This document shows, in pieces, positions 22,395-35,800 of a DNA stretch of 64,000 nt; position 1 is the stretch's first letter, and the number at the start of each line of letters is the position of its first letter. The stretch spans positions 217,554,419 to 217,618,418 of the forward strand of contig NC_089822.1 of the NCBI RefSeq assembly GCF_035046505.1, written 5' to 3'. Below the pieces are notes generated by a model. It saw only the letters and a program-made list of their open reading frames with translations. It did no database searches and was not told the DNA's origin. A program made the position numbers and the translations under genes. Source of the stretch: Tiliqua scincoides (lineage: Eukaryota; Chordata; Lepidosauria; Squamata; Scincidae).

Positions 22395-22490
22395 AGAGGA
22401 ACAAGGGGAGTTCAATTGTCACAGTTGATCCTACCCATTGGAATGGGGAGTTCAATCATCACAGGTGGTCCGACTCATTGGAATGGGTCC
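22395..22490 (+). repeat. Short tandem duplication (~45 bp unit)
   Basis: GGGGAGTTCAAT...CATTGGAATGGG occurs twice in a row with about 80-85% similarity by eye. Confidence 0.6.
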
Positions 22491-22718
22491 AGGATTTAGC
22501 ACTGATGGTCTTAAGTGCTTACATGGATGGTGTGCAAGAGCAATATTTAAAACTTGTAAATGAAGCTTTGAAACTGTGACTTGCTTTGGAATGTCACTGA
22601 TTTGCAAACTGAGGTGGCTGGTGGTTGCAATAAATGCAAAACACAGTGATCAAAGTTTTTGTTTCTGTGTAAAAATAAACCTTGTTCTATCACACAACTA
22701 CTTATTCTTGTGACCTCC

Positions 22719-23637
22719 TGTGACGTCCATGGCTGGCGGAGACCCCGCCCCTTTGGGTGTGCCCAAGCACGGGGGGCTTACCTGGACGATGCGTGTCGGT
22801 CGTCGGCGAAAAGAAGAACGTGAGGCAGATATAGTGGATTTATACAGCCGGTTTACTCGTGTTAAGTTCTTCACACTCATGGGGCCTGTTACGTCACAGG
22901 CCCCTTTGTTTTACATAGACTGGTGGCGTCGGCGCATACCCGGCCCGTTCCCCACGTCGGCCTGATCCCTCGGGGCTTCAGGCCTGGCTCTCCCGCTGCT
23001 GTCTGTCGGCCAGGGGTATGGGTTCCCGAGAACTGCAGTACCTTGGCTGGGGGTCTGCTCAGCTGTCCTCAGGAGGGCCCCTTGTACCTCCGGTCTTGCC
23101 CCTCGAATCCCTGGCCTCCACTGGGGTTTGTTGAGAGGGGGTCCTGGCTGTTGTAGACTCGCCTCTCTGATTTCTACCCCAGGACCCCAGGCATGACTAG
23201 GGTCTGGAGGCTCCCAGCCCCTGGCCCTTCTCTCCAGGGCTGAGGTCTGCCAAGTTCCCTGAGGAGCCTCAGTTGTCTGGATGAGGCCGGGGTGGCTACC
23301 CCCTTTCGCCTCCTCTGGGATCCCTCTCCCGACTGGAGAGGAGCCACCTCTCCCTTGGCCTCCCAGCCTCCTTATGAGGCTCTCCTTGTTCTGCTCCAGC
23401 CCCGCCCTTTCCACCCACGTGCCTGCTGACTGCTCCCAGGAGGCACCAGGGCCTGCTCCCTGGGAAGGGACTTGGCTGGGGTCCCAGTCCTGATAGTAGT
23501 CCTGTTTTACTCCAGAGGAGGCCCTTACCCCTAAGGAGGACCCTGCTCCAGGTTGATTCCAAGCCACCTGGGCTGGGCCTAGGTGACACCTCCCCTTTTA
23601 CTCCAATCCAGTCTCACGATCTCCTTGCAGGCTCACA
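22719..23637 (-). mobile_element. GC-rich block, possibly LTR-element derived
   Basis: This GC-rich 919-bp block sits abruptly in AT-rich DNA. Read on the minus strand it runs from TGTGA to TCACA and holds a TATA-like GTATAAATCC preceded by a CRE-like TGACGTAA, which would suit an LTR promoter. A Pro/Gly/Arg-rich open stretch on the minus strand looks compositional rather than a host protein. No target duplication was found. A fossil LTR or leader region is only a guess. Confidence 0.25.
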
Positions 23638-23754
23638 ATATTTGCTTCAGAATCATTGGTTTAGTCACCAATATCGTGAACTACAGAAATCATAAACTTC
23701 ATTGAGTATACATCAGTTTTAGATAAGACCCTGAGAGTTGATTGTTTAACTGAT

Positions 23755-23760
23755 TTTATT
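23755..23760 (-). promoter_or_regulatory. ACTR8 polyadenylation signal
   Basis: AATAAA on the minus strand, 82 nt after the ACTR8 TGA stop (23842-23844). It implies a short 3' UTR. Confidence 0.65.
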
Positions 23761-23841
23761 AAAAACACAAAAAATCAGGATCATTTTGATTGTAATGAAA
23801 GAAAGCAAAAGGTGTTCTGTAACATTTAAAATGTCACTGGA

Positions 23842-26800
23842 TCACCATACAAATGCAGCTCTTTCACGTAACATACGGACACCAAAGCGCTGCCATTCTC
23901 GTTGATATATCCAGAGCTCCTGTGTTGTATCCAAGCAGGCTAGAACAGCACCTCCTTTCCATGCAATCAAACGAGGATCCATGTCCTATGAATACAACAG
24001 TCATATGAAGATTAAGGAAAAATAAATTAATGAAATACAGCACATCCCTAACCCCATTTACCACTAATATATTTCTATTTAAAAATGTAGCTAAGATTAT
24101 TACAAAACATAAAAATCTCCTTTGCCATTCTGACAGATAAAAGGATATAGTGTCGTTTACTTTTCAGCAAGGATACTTTTGATTTTTTTTAAAAATCCAA
24201 AATCTCATTAAGTTTTAGAAAGAGGTTCTTCACTATTAGTTGAACTCCTTGCTCCAAGGCGCCAATTAGTAATCTTAGCCATAAATTACATCAACAGAAT
24301 ACATTTCTCGTTTTCTGCACTGGTTGATGTGTTTAATTGTAATGCGAGATATTAGTACCTCTAGAAATGTGCTCTTCCTACTGCAAGATTCATAAACAAA
24401 TCAAGAATAATTCCAACAGTTTTTCATTTATTAATGCTCCCTTCAGCCATTCTACCATCACCTAAAAACACCAGAACAAATATACTAACACACCTTTGGT
24501 CTTGTAATAATATCTACATTTTCAACAACTCTCCTGAAAGAAGGAGGCATTTTGTTGAGAATTCTGTGTTGAAGAAATTCTTGGGCTTTGTGGAACATCA
24601 GACCGCCTCCTACCACCAAGATGGAGCTGTACATTTTCTTTTTAGTATCATCTGAGGCTGTAGAAATGTAAACATAACAGATTATATAAAAATTGTATTC
24701 AATCATTTAAATCAGTGGTTCTCACATATTTAGCACCAGGACCCACTTTTTAGAATGAGAATCAGTCAGGACCCACTGGAAGTGATGTCATGACCAGAAG
24801 TGACATCATCAAGCAGGAAAATTTATAGCAATTAGAATGCAATCCTACCCACACTTACCCAGGAGTAAATCCCATTGACCATATTAAAAGAATATACACA
24901 GTAGTTTGTTAAAAGTACAGGTCTGCAACATTTCCCCAAATGCAGTCAAATACCATGGGAACATCAAGTCTAATATATTAAAAATGAAATACTGAAATGA
25001 ATGAGGCTCACCTGAAATTGGCTCGCGACCCACTTAGTGGGTCCCGACCCATAGTCTGAGGAACACTGAATTTAAATGGAATTAAAATGCATCTGAAATT
25101 AATGAACAGGTACTTTAAAGCAAAACAGAAGCTGGCAACTAACAGGAGATGGGCAACAAGAAGAGGGAAAGAAATCTAGTTTCTACAAAGTACTGGAAAC
25201 TCCTTTCGCTACATGAATCTTTTATGCCAAAGGAGAAAACAACAAAACAACATAAAACAAACATACACAGCGCTCTTACCACAGCAGTCAATGCTGTGCA
25301 GAATTGCTTTGTCAAGGCCTAAAGCTTTTCCTTCAAACTGTGAGATAGCAGTTTTTCTGGACATGTGAGCAGTGAGTGGTTCTTCAGACTCATTTCCACC
25401 TATAATACAGTCACTATGAGAGGGACCTAACTCCACTTCAGGGGGATAGAGGTTTTCAGCAATGCCCGCAGACTGGCCACGCAGGTCTCCCTCAAATCCA
25501 CCAGGCTTAGACATCGATTTCCGATCGGCTGTTGCTTTTGCAGACTTTAAAAAACAAAGCACCACAGTAAGTTTTGTTTTCAAAGGATTATATGAAATGC
25601 TTACATACTTATATTAAATGCAAAAGGTATTCCAGACAATGTTCAAAATACAGTTCTGCAGCTAAGCCATTCTTTCAGTCTCATTTGTAACTAAACAGCT
25701 GGGCAGCAATGCAGTTTGGGGCTCTTCTTCCCCATCACTATCATGTTAATGTGTTGGAAGTCCTAGCCTTTAAAGCTGCAATCCTATACACACTTACCTG
25801 GAAGTAAGTCAATCCTATAAACACTTACCTGGAAGTAAGTCCCACTGAACTCAGTGACTTAATTCTGAGTAGACATGCCCAATGTTTCAAGAAGGAAGTG
25901 TAGTGAACAGACTTTTCATTATTTATAACAAATGTTTCTTTGGGGTTATTTACATCAGGCTTGCCTCAGAAGCAAGCAGTCGTCAGAGCGTCAGGGCTGG
26001 GGTAAGGACTGCTGCCCTCTTGTCTCCTCACTGCTGCTTAGAGTTATAGGAAGAAATAGCGGTGGCTGCCAGAGGCTGCTCTGCAGAACTTCATAGCCCC
26101 TACTTAGCCCTACTAGCTACCTGAAGAACCACCTCCTACCACATGAGTAGGGGGGCTGCAGCTTCTAGAGAGCTTAAATTATGTCCAATACAGCAAAAAA
26201 ATACTCTTTAGAATATATTGGACACCACAGAGGCTACTCCTTAAATGATTTAGCAAGGAATCTAGATGTTGGAGATGCTCGAGTTTGAATGCTACACTTA
26301 CACATATGTTGTGGTCATGTCCTGTCATTGTAAGCTTTTGGGATGAAATAATTAATATTATAAAGATAGTGCTAGAGCAACCTTTAATTTTGACGCATAT
26401 GTATGTAATTCTTAATTATCTACCCATTATCTGGAGACTCACACCTGGACAACTGAAATGGACTCTCTGTGCCCTCATGGTAGCAAAAAGACTTATATTA
26501 CTTCATTGGAAGGATTGATGCCCACCTACATACGCCCAATGGACGGACAATATTTTACATTTATCAGTATTCGAGCGAATGGCCTATTGGCATCAATTTC
26601 GTATGGATTTATTTGAGGATATCTAGAAACCATTCCTTGACATAATAACATAACAACACTTCATGCAGCTTATGTATATGTATAAATATTTTTCCCCTTT
26701 AAAAAAAAAGTAATTCATAAGCACATATCGATGTTATACTCTCTTTTTCTTTTTCTTTTTGTTCTGTTTATGTAATACAATAAAATTTAAGGAGTAGGGG

Positions 26801-29800
26801 GGCTGCAGCTCAATGGCACAGCACCTGCTTTGTATGCAGGTCTCAGGTTCAGTAACTGGCATCTCCATGCCAAACCAAGAAAAGCCTCTGTTCAGACCCT
26901 AGTGAGCAGTTGCCAGTTAGCGTAGACAATAGTGACCTAGATGGACCAATGATCTGACTCAGAATAAGGTGGGTTCCTATGCTCTCTGAGTCTGCTTGAA
27001 TCCTATTTTATCAACTGAAGGCCTCTTTTGGATTCCCTCTCCCTGATTAGCTGATGACACCTGGCAGGATAATGTTTTTGTTGTGGTACCTCATATCCTC
27101 TGCAGAAAAGCTTGTCTGGAGCAAGCCTCAATGTCTTTTCATCAACAAAGCTTTATTTGCTCAGGCATTCCATCAAGGCCTCTGAGAGGAATTTTATCAG
27201 GGAGCATCATCATATTTAGGCTCACACTAGAATGGAAAGTGTCCTGTGTGGACCAAAACGTACATTTGAAGCTGTAGTCCTACAGCTGTGTCCTTGAGCT
27301 CCTATACACTCCTTCATGGTAAGCGGCTTCACAAGCTAATTTAGCAGGCCAGTTTCCTCCCAGATTTGACACTGTGTCATGTATACATTCTTATAGTTTT
27401 AGCCACCCTCTTAGAAAGGTATTTGGAACAGAGCTCTGGCTTAAAGAATCTTACATAACAATGTAATCTTACATAAAGATGTTCTGATTGGACATCAGGA
27501 AAATCCCCCCTCAGCCACGAAGCTTCCTGGGTGACCTTGGGCCAGTCACTTTCTCTCAGCCTCACCTACCTCATAGGGTTGTTGTGAGGACAAAAGGAGG
27601 GCAGCAGCTGTGTACACCATCCTGAGCTCTTTGGAGGAAGGGCGGTATAAAAATGTGAAAAATAAAATAAATAAATAAAAAAATTCCTGACGGTAAGGGC
27701 AGTTTGGCAGTGGAAGAGATTGCCGAGGGAGGTGGTGGATTCTCCCTCACTGGCGATCTTCAAGCAGAGGCTTGATAAGCACCTGTTGGAGATGCTCTAG
27801 GAGAATTTCCTGCAGGGGGTTGGGCTAGATGACCTATTAGGCCCCTTCCAACTCTATGATTCTTGGGCCCTGTGTTTATGGTTTGTGGCAGCCCCCAGCA
27901 TCCCATGTGGGGAGTATGGGGGAGATCGGAAAATGGATGATCCCAGGAAATTTCTGGGATCCCTCCTTTGGCTCTTGGGCCCCCCTTTTGACCTTGGGCC
28001 TGGGTACAAATTACCCCCTTTATTCCCTCTCATAGGCCCTGCATTCCACCAGGTTTAGCAGCTGGTTTTTTATGGATATTTAGAAGTCTCCTGAATTTTA
28101 TGATATAGTAAGTGATAATGTGGCTAAAACCCTTGACTTCCGACGGGCGGACTTCCCTCAAATGAGGAGGCTGGTTAGAAGGAGGTTGAAAGGGAGGGTA
28201 AAAAGAGTCCAGTCTCTCCAGAGTGCATGGAGGCTGCTTAAAACAACAGTAATAGAGGCCCAGCAGAGGTGTATACCGCAAAGAAAGAAGGGTTCCACTA
28301 AATCCAGGAGAGTGCCCGCATGGCTAACCAGCCAAGTTAGAGAGGCTGTGAAGGGCAAGGAAGCTTCCTTCCGTAAATGGAAGTCTTGCCCTAATGAAGA
28401 GAATAAAAAGGAACATAAACTGTGGCAAAAGAAATGTAAGAAGGTGATAGGGGAGGCCAAGAGAGACTATGAGGAACGCATGGCCAGCAACATTAAGGGG
28501 AATAATAAAAGCTTCTTCAAATATGTTAGAAGCAGGAAACCCGCCAGAGAAGCGGTTGGCCCTCTGGATGGTGAGGGAGGGAAAGGGGAGATAAAAGGAG
28601 ACTTAGAGATGGCAGAGAAATTAAATGAGTTCTTTGCATCTGTCTTCACGGCAGAAGACCTCGGGCAGATACCACTGCCCGAACGGCCCCTCCTAACCGA
28701 GGAGTTAAGTCAGATAGAGGTTAAAAGAGAAGATGTTTCAGACCTCATTGATAAATTAAAGATCAATAAGTCACCGGGCCCTGATGGCATACACCCAAGG
28801 GTTATTAAGGAATTGAAGAATGAAGTTGCAGATCTCTTGACTAAGGTATGCAACTTGTCCCTCAAAACAGCCACGGTACCAGAAGATTGGAGGATAGCAA
28901 ATGTCACGCCTATTTTTAAAAAGGGAAAGAGGGGGGACCCGGGAAACTATAGGCCGGTCAGCCTAACATCCATACCGGGTAAGATGGTGGAATGCCTCAT
29001 CAAAGATAGGATCTCAAAACACATAGACGAACAGGCCTTGCTGAGGGAGAGTCAGCATGGCTTCTGTAAGGGTAAGTCTTGCCTCACAAACCTTATAGAA
29101 TTCTTTGAAAAGGTCAACAGGCATGTGGATGCGGGAGAACCCGTGGACATTATATATCTGGACTTTCAGAAGGCGTTTGACACGGTCCCTCACCAAAGGC
29201 TACTGAAAAAACTCCACAGTCAGGGAATTAGAGGACAGGTCCTCTCGTGGATTGAGAACTGGTTGGAGGCCAGGAAGCAGAGAGTGGGTGTCAATGGGCA
29301 ATTTTCACAATGGAGAGAGGTGAAAAGCGGTGTGCCCCAAGGATCTGTCTTGGGACCGGTGCTTTTCAACCTCTTCATAAATGACCTGGAGACAGGGTTG
29401 AGCAGTGAAGTGGCTAAGTTTGCAGACGACACCAAACTTTTCCGAGTGGTAAAGACCAGAAGTGATTGTGAGGAGCTCCAGAAGGATCTCTCCAGACTGG
29501 CAGAATGGGCAGCAAAATGGCAGATGCGCTTCAATGTCAGTAAGTGTAAAGTCATGCACATTGGGGCAAAAAATCAAAACTTTAGATATAGGCTGATGGG
29601 TTCTGAGCTGTCTGTGACAGATCAGGAGAGAGATCTTGGGGTGGTGGTGGACAGGTCGATGAAAGTGTCGACCCAATGTGCGGCGGCAGTGAAGAAGGCC
29701 AATTCTATGCTTGGGATCATTAGGAAGGGTATTGAGAACAAAACGGCTAATATTATAATGCCGTTGTACAAATCGATGGTAAGGCCACACCTGGAGTATT

Positions 29801-32800
29801 GTGTCCAGTTCTGGTCGCCGCATCTCAAAAAAGACATAGTGGAAATGGAAAAGGTGCAAAAGAGAGCGACTAAGCTGATTACGGGGCTGGGGCACCTTCC
29901 TTATGAGGAAAGGCTACGGCGTTTGGGCCTCTTCAGCCTAGAAAAGAGACGCTTGAGGGGGGACATGATTGAGACATACAAAATTATGCAGGGGATGGAC
30001 AGAGTGGATAGGGAGATGCTCTTTACACTCTCACATAATACCAGAACCAGGGGACATCCACTAAAATTGAGTGTTGGGCGGGTTAGGACAGACAAAAGAA
30101 AATATTTCTTTACTCAGCGCGTGGTCAGTCTGTGGAACTCCTTGCCACAGGATGTGGTGCTGGCGTCTAGCCTAGACGCCTTTAAAAGGGGATTGGACGA
30201 GTTTCTGGAGGAAAAATCCATTATGGGGTACAAGCCATGATGTGTATGCGCAACCTCCTGATTTTAGGAATGGGTTATGTCAGAATGCCAGATGTAGGGG
30301 AGAGCACCAGGACGAGGTCTCTTGTTATCTGGTGTGCTCCCTGGGGCATTTGGTGGGCCGCTGTGAGATACAGGAAGCTGGACTAGATGGGCCTATGGCC
30401 TGATCCAGTGGGGCTGTTCTTATGTTCTTATGTTCTTATGTTAATGTTTTGGTATTGTATGGTGTTTTACTGATCACTGCATTTTGTACAGTTTTTATCT
30501 TTGGACTGTATGTAGCTTTGGAAACTTATGCTTATTACTAAATAAAAAAGAATGTTCCAGCTTGACAACTCACAGTTTTAGCCTCACTTTTAAAAGGGTA
30601 TTTGGAACAGGGCTGCTGTTTAAAGAATCTTAAATAAGGACGCTCACAATAAGCAAGACATACTAATCACCTTTACCAGAGTTTTAGGATGTGCGAAATT
30701 AAAAAAAAAAAAGACATCCTATCCTTGCATGCATATAAGTTGTACAATTCCACTACCTATTCTCTGAAAGGAAAGCTTTAATTAAATATAATTAGATCTA
30801 TGCAGAGAACAGGTCCCAGAGGGGGTGAAAAAGCCACACACACACCTGCTCTTGCTTACTTTGTGTAGCTAACAGATAGTGTTCATCATGTGGGTCTTCA
30901 GGATCACCCTGCGATCTTTGCTGCAGAGATGTCATTTTCTGTCCCACAATTCCAAATGTTGCTGGATAAAATAATGCCATTGGAGCCTAATTGTGAAAGA
31001 TGGAGGAGGTTCAAATTACTGCAAACATATTTTTACAGTTCCTGCCATGTCTGCTGGTATGTGCTTTATAATTTCAACAACCCCATCTATAAATTCAGAT
31101 AAACAGCTTGCATGAAACAGATAAACAGCTTGTTGACACATGTAAGAGTCAATAGCATGTGTCTATAGAAATGTTTCAGTATTTAAAAGCTAATAGCTTG
31201 TTATGGCACAATCATATTATTGTACATCTTTTGAAAATTACAGGTGCAAAATAAGACTATTGAAAGGTACAGAGAATGAGAACAGATCTAGCTGTTGATG
31301 CTAATGTAGTTCCACCCCTTTCTACTGACTCCTGTAGCTTAAACATGTGTCCCAAGGTATACAAGAGTTTATTACCTGTAGCTTTTCATCTCCTAACCGT
31401 AATTGATATAACAAGGCTGGAGAATCTGGGTGACGGACCTGGAATTCATGATCTTGCAGTCCAGATAAATCCTAATCATAAAACATTAAAAGACAATTAA
31501 AACCGTAGTGCTTTCAAGAAAATATGCACTGTTCCATTTTTGTGAATTTTAGATCCTCTCCAAGTTCCTTTTAAATTCACAATTGAACAAGAGACAACAA
31601 TTGTGCATGAAACCGTATTCGGAACAGTAAGTGGCAGATGAAATTTATATTACAGGAAGCTACTGAAAAGCCACCACCAATAAACTCAAGCATCTGAACT
31701 GAACTGTCAATTGTGTAGGAATCAAAGGATACCGGGTTCCCACTGTATTTGCAACAGCAACCAGCAAGTGTACTCAGGAAATTACAAACAAGGTAACATA
31801 CTGATAACCAACCCTTGATATTTGTCCCCCAAATTTGGTAAACTGTCTTTCACAGAAGCTCCATTTTAAGTTCTCCTAACTAAAAGAACTATCCTTTGTG
31901 AATATGTTCCATCACTTTTTTTAAATCAAGCTAACAATTTGTTATCTCATTCCAACATTTTGTGGCAATGCTATACATTAGTTATGCATTATGTGAAGTA
32001 GTTCTTTTTTGCTTTTCCTGCAACTACTACTAATTCACTTTACTAGCTAGTCCTACATTCTAACATCCTGGGGCACAGAAAATATTTTCTCCTGATTCCC
32101 TCCTTCTCTGCCGTTGGTAATTTTATAAGCCTCTCTCACTATTTGTTATAAAATGAAAGCCCCAAGAATCTATTGGCCATCTAGTCTATGATAATAGGGA
32201 GCAATACAAAGGCAAGGAGTAGGCCTAAAGATGTGAGGGCACAAGCCTAACTAGGTCTACTCAGAAGTAAGTTCTATTTTGTTCAATGGTGCTTACTCTC
32301 AGGAAAGTGTGGTTAGGACTGCAGCCTAAGTCTTAGACCTTACCTGATCTAAATGGCAAAATGTTTCTTTTAATTGCTGGAGGAGAAGACAGTCTGTCTT
32401 TTTAGTTAACTGGCAATCTCTGTAAGGAAATCCAGCTCGCTGCATAAGCCAATAAAAGCATCTTGACACATCAGAGCCTCCATATGCAAGGCATAACCTA
32501 AAACAAAAATAAACAAGAAATTAAGGGTAGGGTAATTAAGGCCTTGGGTAGAAACAGCCTATTGTAGCTTGAGAAATATCCATAATTACTACTTCATTCA
32601 TGGTTTATGGTCCACTACCAAGGCTTGCTGTACCAGCAAGGAATTTATAGGCCACACCAATCTCTTTACCAATAAAATTACAAACACAAATTTATATTAG
32701 TGTTTTAAGAACATTTCACAACGCCTGCAAGAAAACAGTCAGAATTAAGATATATTAAATAGGGCCTTATCCAGCACAGAGCTCTAAACACTGACAAATT

Positions 32801-35800
32801 GTCATAACTAAATATTAAAAGGTTTACTCCCACCTTGTGATAGTTACCTGGTGTTACGATGTGAAACGCCATCTTCAACACAACAGACACTTGTCTTCTG
32901 ATCCCCCACATCAACAACACATGCGCTACCTAAACCACTTCCAAATGTAGCACAGACAGACTCCTGATGTACCACTATTCCTAAAAAGAAAATGGCAGGT
33001 AGTTATAAACCATCAATACTTGCTAGCCTATCAACTACATTTTTCAGATGAATAAACATAAGTTATCATCCCCGCTACAAATCTTGCAACCTCAAGTTCA
33101 GCTGATTCTTTCCTCCATGTTTGCATTACTACTAAGCACTTCTCCATGACAAATCTTCTTTTATAAAACTCTGAAGTTGTGGTTATTAGGGCCAAACTAA
33201 ACAAGATGTTAAATGTGTCATTGTCTCATTCAAGAGTTGTCTTTATTTTAATATATGTATGTATTGGCAACCTTCAGTCTCGAAAGACTATGGTATCGCG
33301 CTCTGAAAGGTGGTTCTGGCACAGCGTCTAGTGTGGCTGAAAAGGCCAATCCGGGAGTGACAATCCCTTCCACACCAGGAGCAAGTGCAGTCTGTCCCTG
33401 GTCTGTCTCCCTGGCTATGGGCCTTCCTTCTTTGCCTCTTAGCCTCAGACTGTTGGCAAAGTGTCTCTTCAAACTGGGAAAGGCCATGCTGCACAGCCTG
33501 CCTCCAAGCGGGCCGCTCAGAGGCCAGGGTTTCCCACTTGTTGAGGTCCATCCCTAAGGCCTTCAGATCCCTCTTGCAGATGTCCTTGTATCGCAATTTT
33601 AATTTTAATATATTTTAATTTTAATATAGCAGCAACACAAAAGCCTGATCTGGACTAGGGCCACAGTGCAAAGGCAGATGGAGTTTAACCCTTTAATTCT
33701 GTACCATATTCTCACCAACATTTGCCCCCTCCCAAAAAATCTGCAGTGGCATATTTGGAGGATTGTAGTAGCTTTGGGGACCAACTTTTGGCATAAAAAT
33801 GGTATAGAACAAGTCTACCTTTGTGCCACAGTCTCGACATAGCCTCTGCAAGGCAGATATATTAAGATAGGAACAACCTCCCTGATGTCTAGATGTGTTC
33901 AACATCATATGAAATTTGGCCTCGAAGAGTGCTCAGCACAGAGAAAGCAAGAAAGTTTATTACTACCTGTGCATTTTGTAAACAGGGAAACTTGTTGCTG
34001 TTGAAATATTTTCAAGCCATTCCTTCTCTATTTTAAGTTTAAATCAGTATTTCAAGACATGTGGCAGATGGAAATATGCATTTATTACCTAGCAATACAT
34101 GCTAACAGCACCAGAAACAATGCAATTAATGTTTGGAAACAAGTGAACTAAAAGCCTTTGGCTTAGTGATCATGGATTATGCTTTATTACCTGAGAAGCC
34201 CATCTTTATCAGGATCATATTTACAATTTCTTTCACGTGTTGTTTATTATAGATGTCTGGAATTAGTAAAATGCATCTGTAATACTGAAAAAGGGAAGAC
34301 CGAAATCAGGATTTACATTCTGATCCATTCCTCTTCAACTAAGTAACCTAGGTAACCAGAAGCAGCTAAATTACTGGTTAAGGCGAAGGTCAACATCATC
34401 ATTTAAATATTTTGAATAAGCAAAGGCAAGCTCTTGAATATTTCCACCCAGGCCATTCTTCAGTCCACATTCTCTATCTCTGCTTCAGATGTTACTGTAC
34501 TCCCTGTAAATTTCACAACTATCAGTTTATTTTTCTCCTCTTTGTAGCATCTTTCTCTGTATTGGCCTATTGCTAACATCTATGATCTGTACATCTCTCA
34601 CTTTGATTACTACTTCTTTGCTGGCATTCTCATGTGCAATAACATCCTTCTTCAGCCATTACAAAATATATCTGCTGAATATAACTTTCATGTCACAACT
34701 CCTCTCAGTCCCAGTGCTACACCATAACTATGTACAACAATTTACACAATCATGCCCTTTTATCATTTCATACACTAAATGGCAGCAGTCCCAGGTTTGT
34801 CACCACGTGTACACTTGACTGAGTGTTGAAGCCAATCCTAGCTCCTTCATGAGCATAGATGTAAGATGTGTATTTCCAAACACACTTGTTACATTCACAT
34901 ATTACATTTACAGGTGTTATTATTTAAAAATGCAATGTGTAAAATTCTCTTAAATCTGTGCCCCAATCTATTCTTATATCCCCTTTTTACTAACTGCTCT
35001 CCACGGAAAATCATCAACTGTCAACCCAGTCTCCTTCCCTGGTGCGCAACATGATGGCTGACCCTCTCCTTCTCAATTTATCAGAAGAACGAAACTGAGT
35101 TTCTTCTAAAAAGTTACTTCTTTGGAAAAGCCTTTTCTGGATAAACACAGTCTCACTGCTTTCTACTCCAAGGCATCCCTCCCCAATCTCATTTTTGCTA
35201 CACCTATATCAAGCCCCATTCTCCTCCATTACTTTGTACTGCCTCTCTTACAATGGAAGCCATCTGGACCACGATAAAGCCATTGATGGCAATGTTTGAT
35301 ATTGTGCCTAGCACACTTAGGGTTAAATACATGCTAAAAAAAACACATTTATGTACTGTAATTTTGAGTCACCTTTCCAATGTGAAAAACAGATCCTGGA
35401 GTCATATATAAAAATATGAACAGTAGAAATATGAACAATATGAATAAATATGAACAAGCAACAAGAGATCTTCAAAACCAAATGTTAAAACAACCAGAAA
35501 AAAAATCCAATGCAATAAACTGAAGCCAACAGCAATCATTTGTTTGGCAGAGAGTGAATGAAAAGACCCTGCTATACATGCACTTAACTCTTATCCTAGT
35601 AAAAGGTAGAAAGTGTAGGGCCTCATCAGGGAATGGAAAGATGGGCCCTCCTTATCTGTGGGTTCAGCACCTGCAGATCTGACTCAATGCAGGTGCTGAG
35701 TCCACATCTGGAGAACCTCAAGGATCTTCCAGGTGTGACTGGAAGTGCCTTCTTGTTGCATCCAGGGAGTATTCTGAGGCACAGGCAGGTCATGCGCAGC

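Noticed and set aside
22911-23567. 218-codon open frame on the minus strand
   Set aside because: Pro/Gly/Arg/Gln-rich with overlapping open frames on the other strand, and no domain. Best explained by GC content in a repeat-like block.
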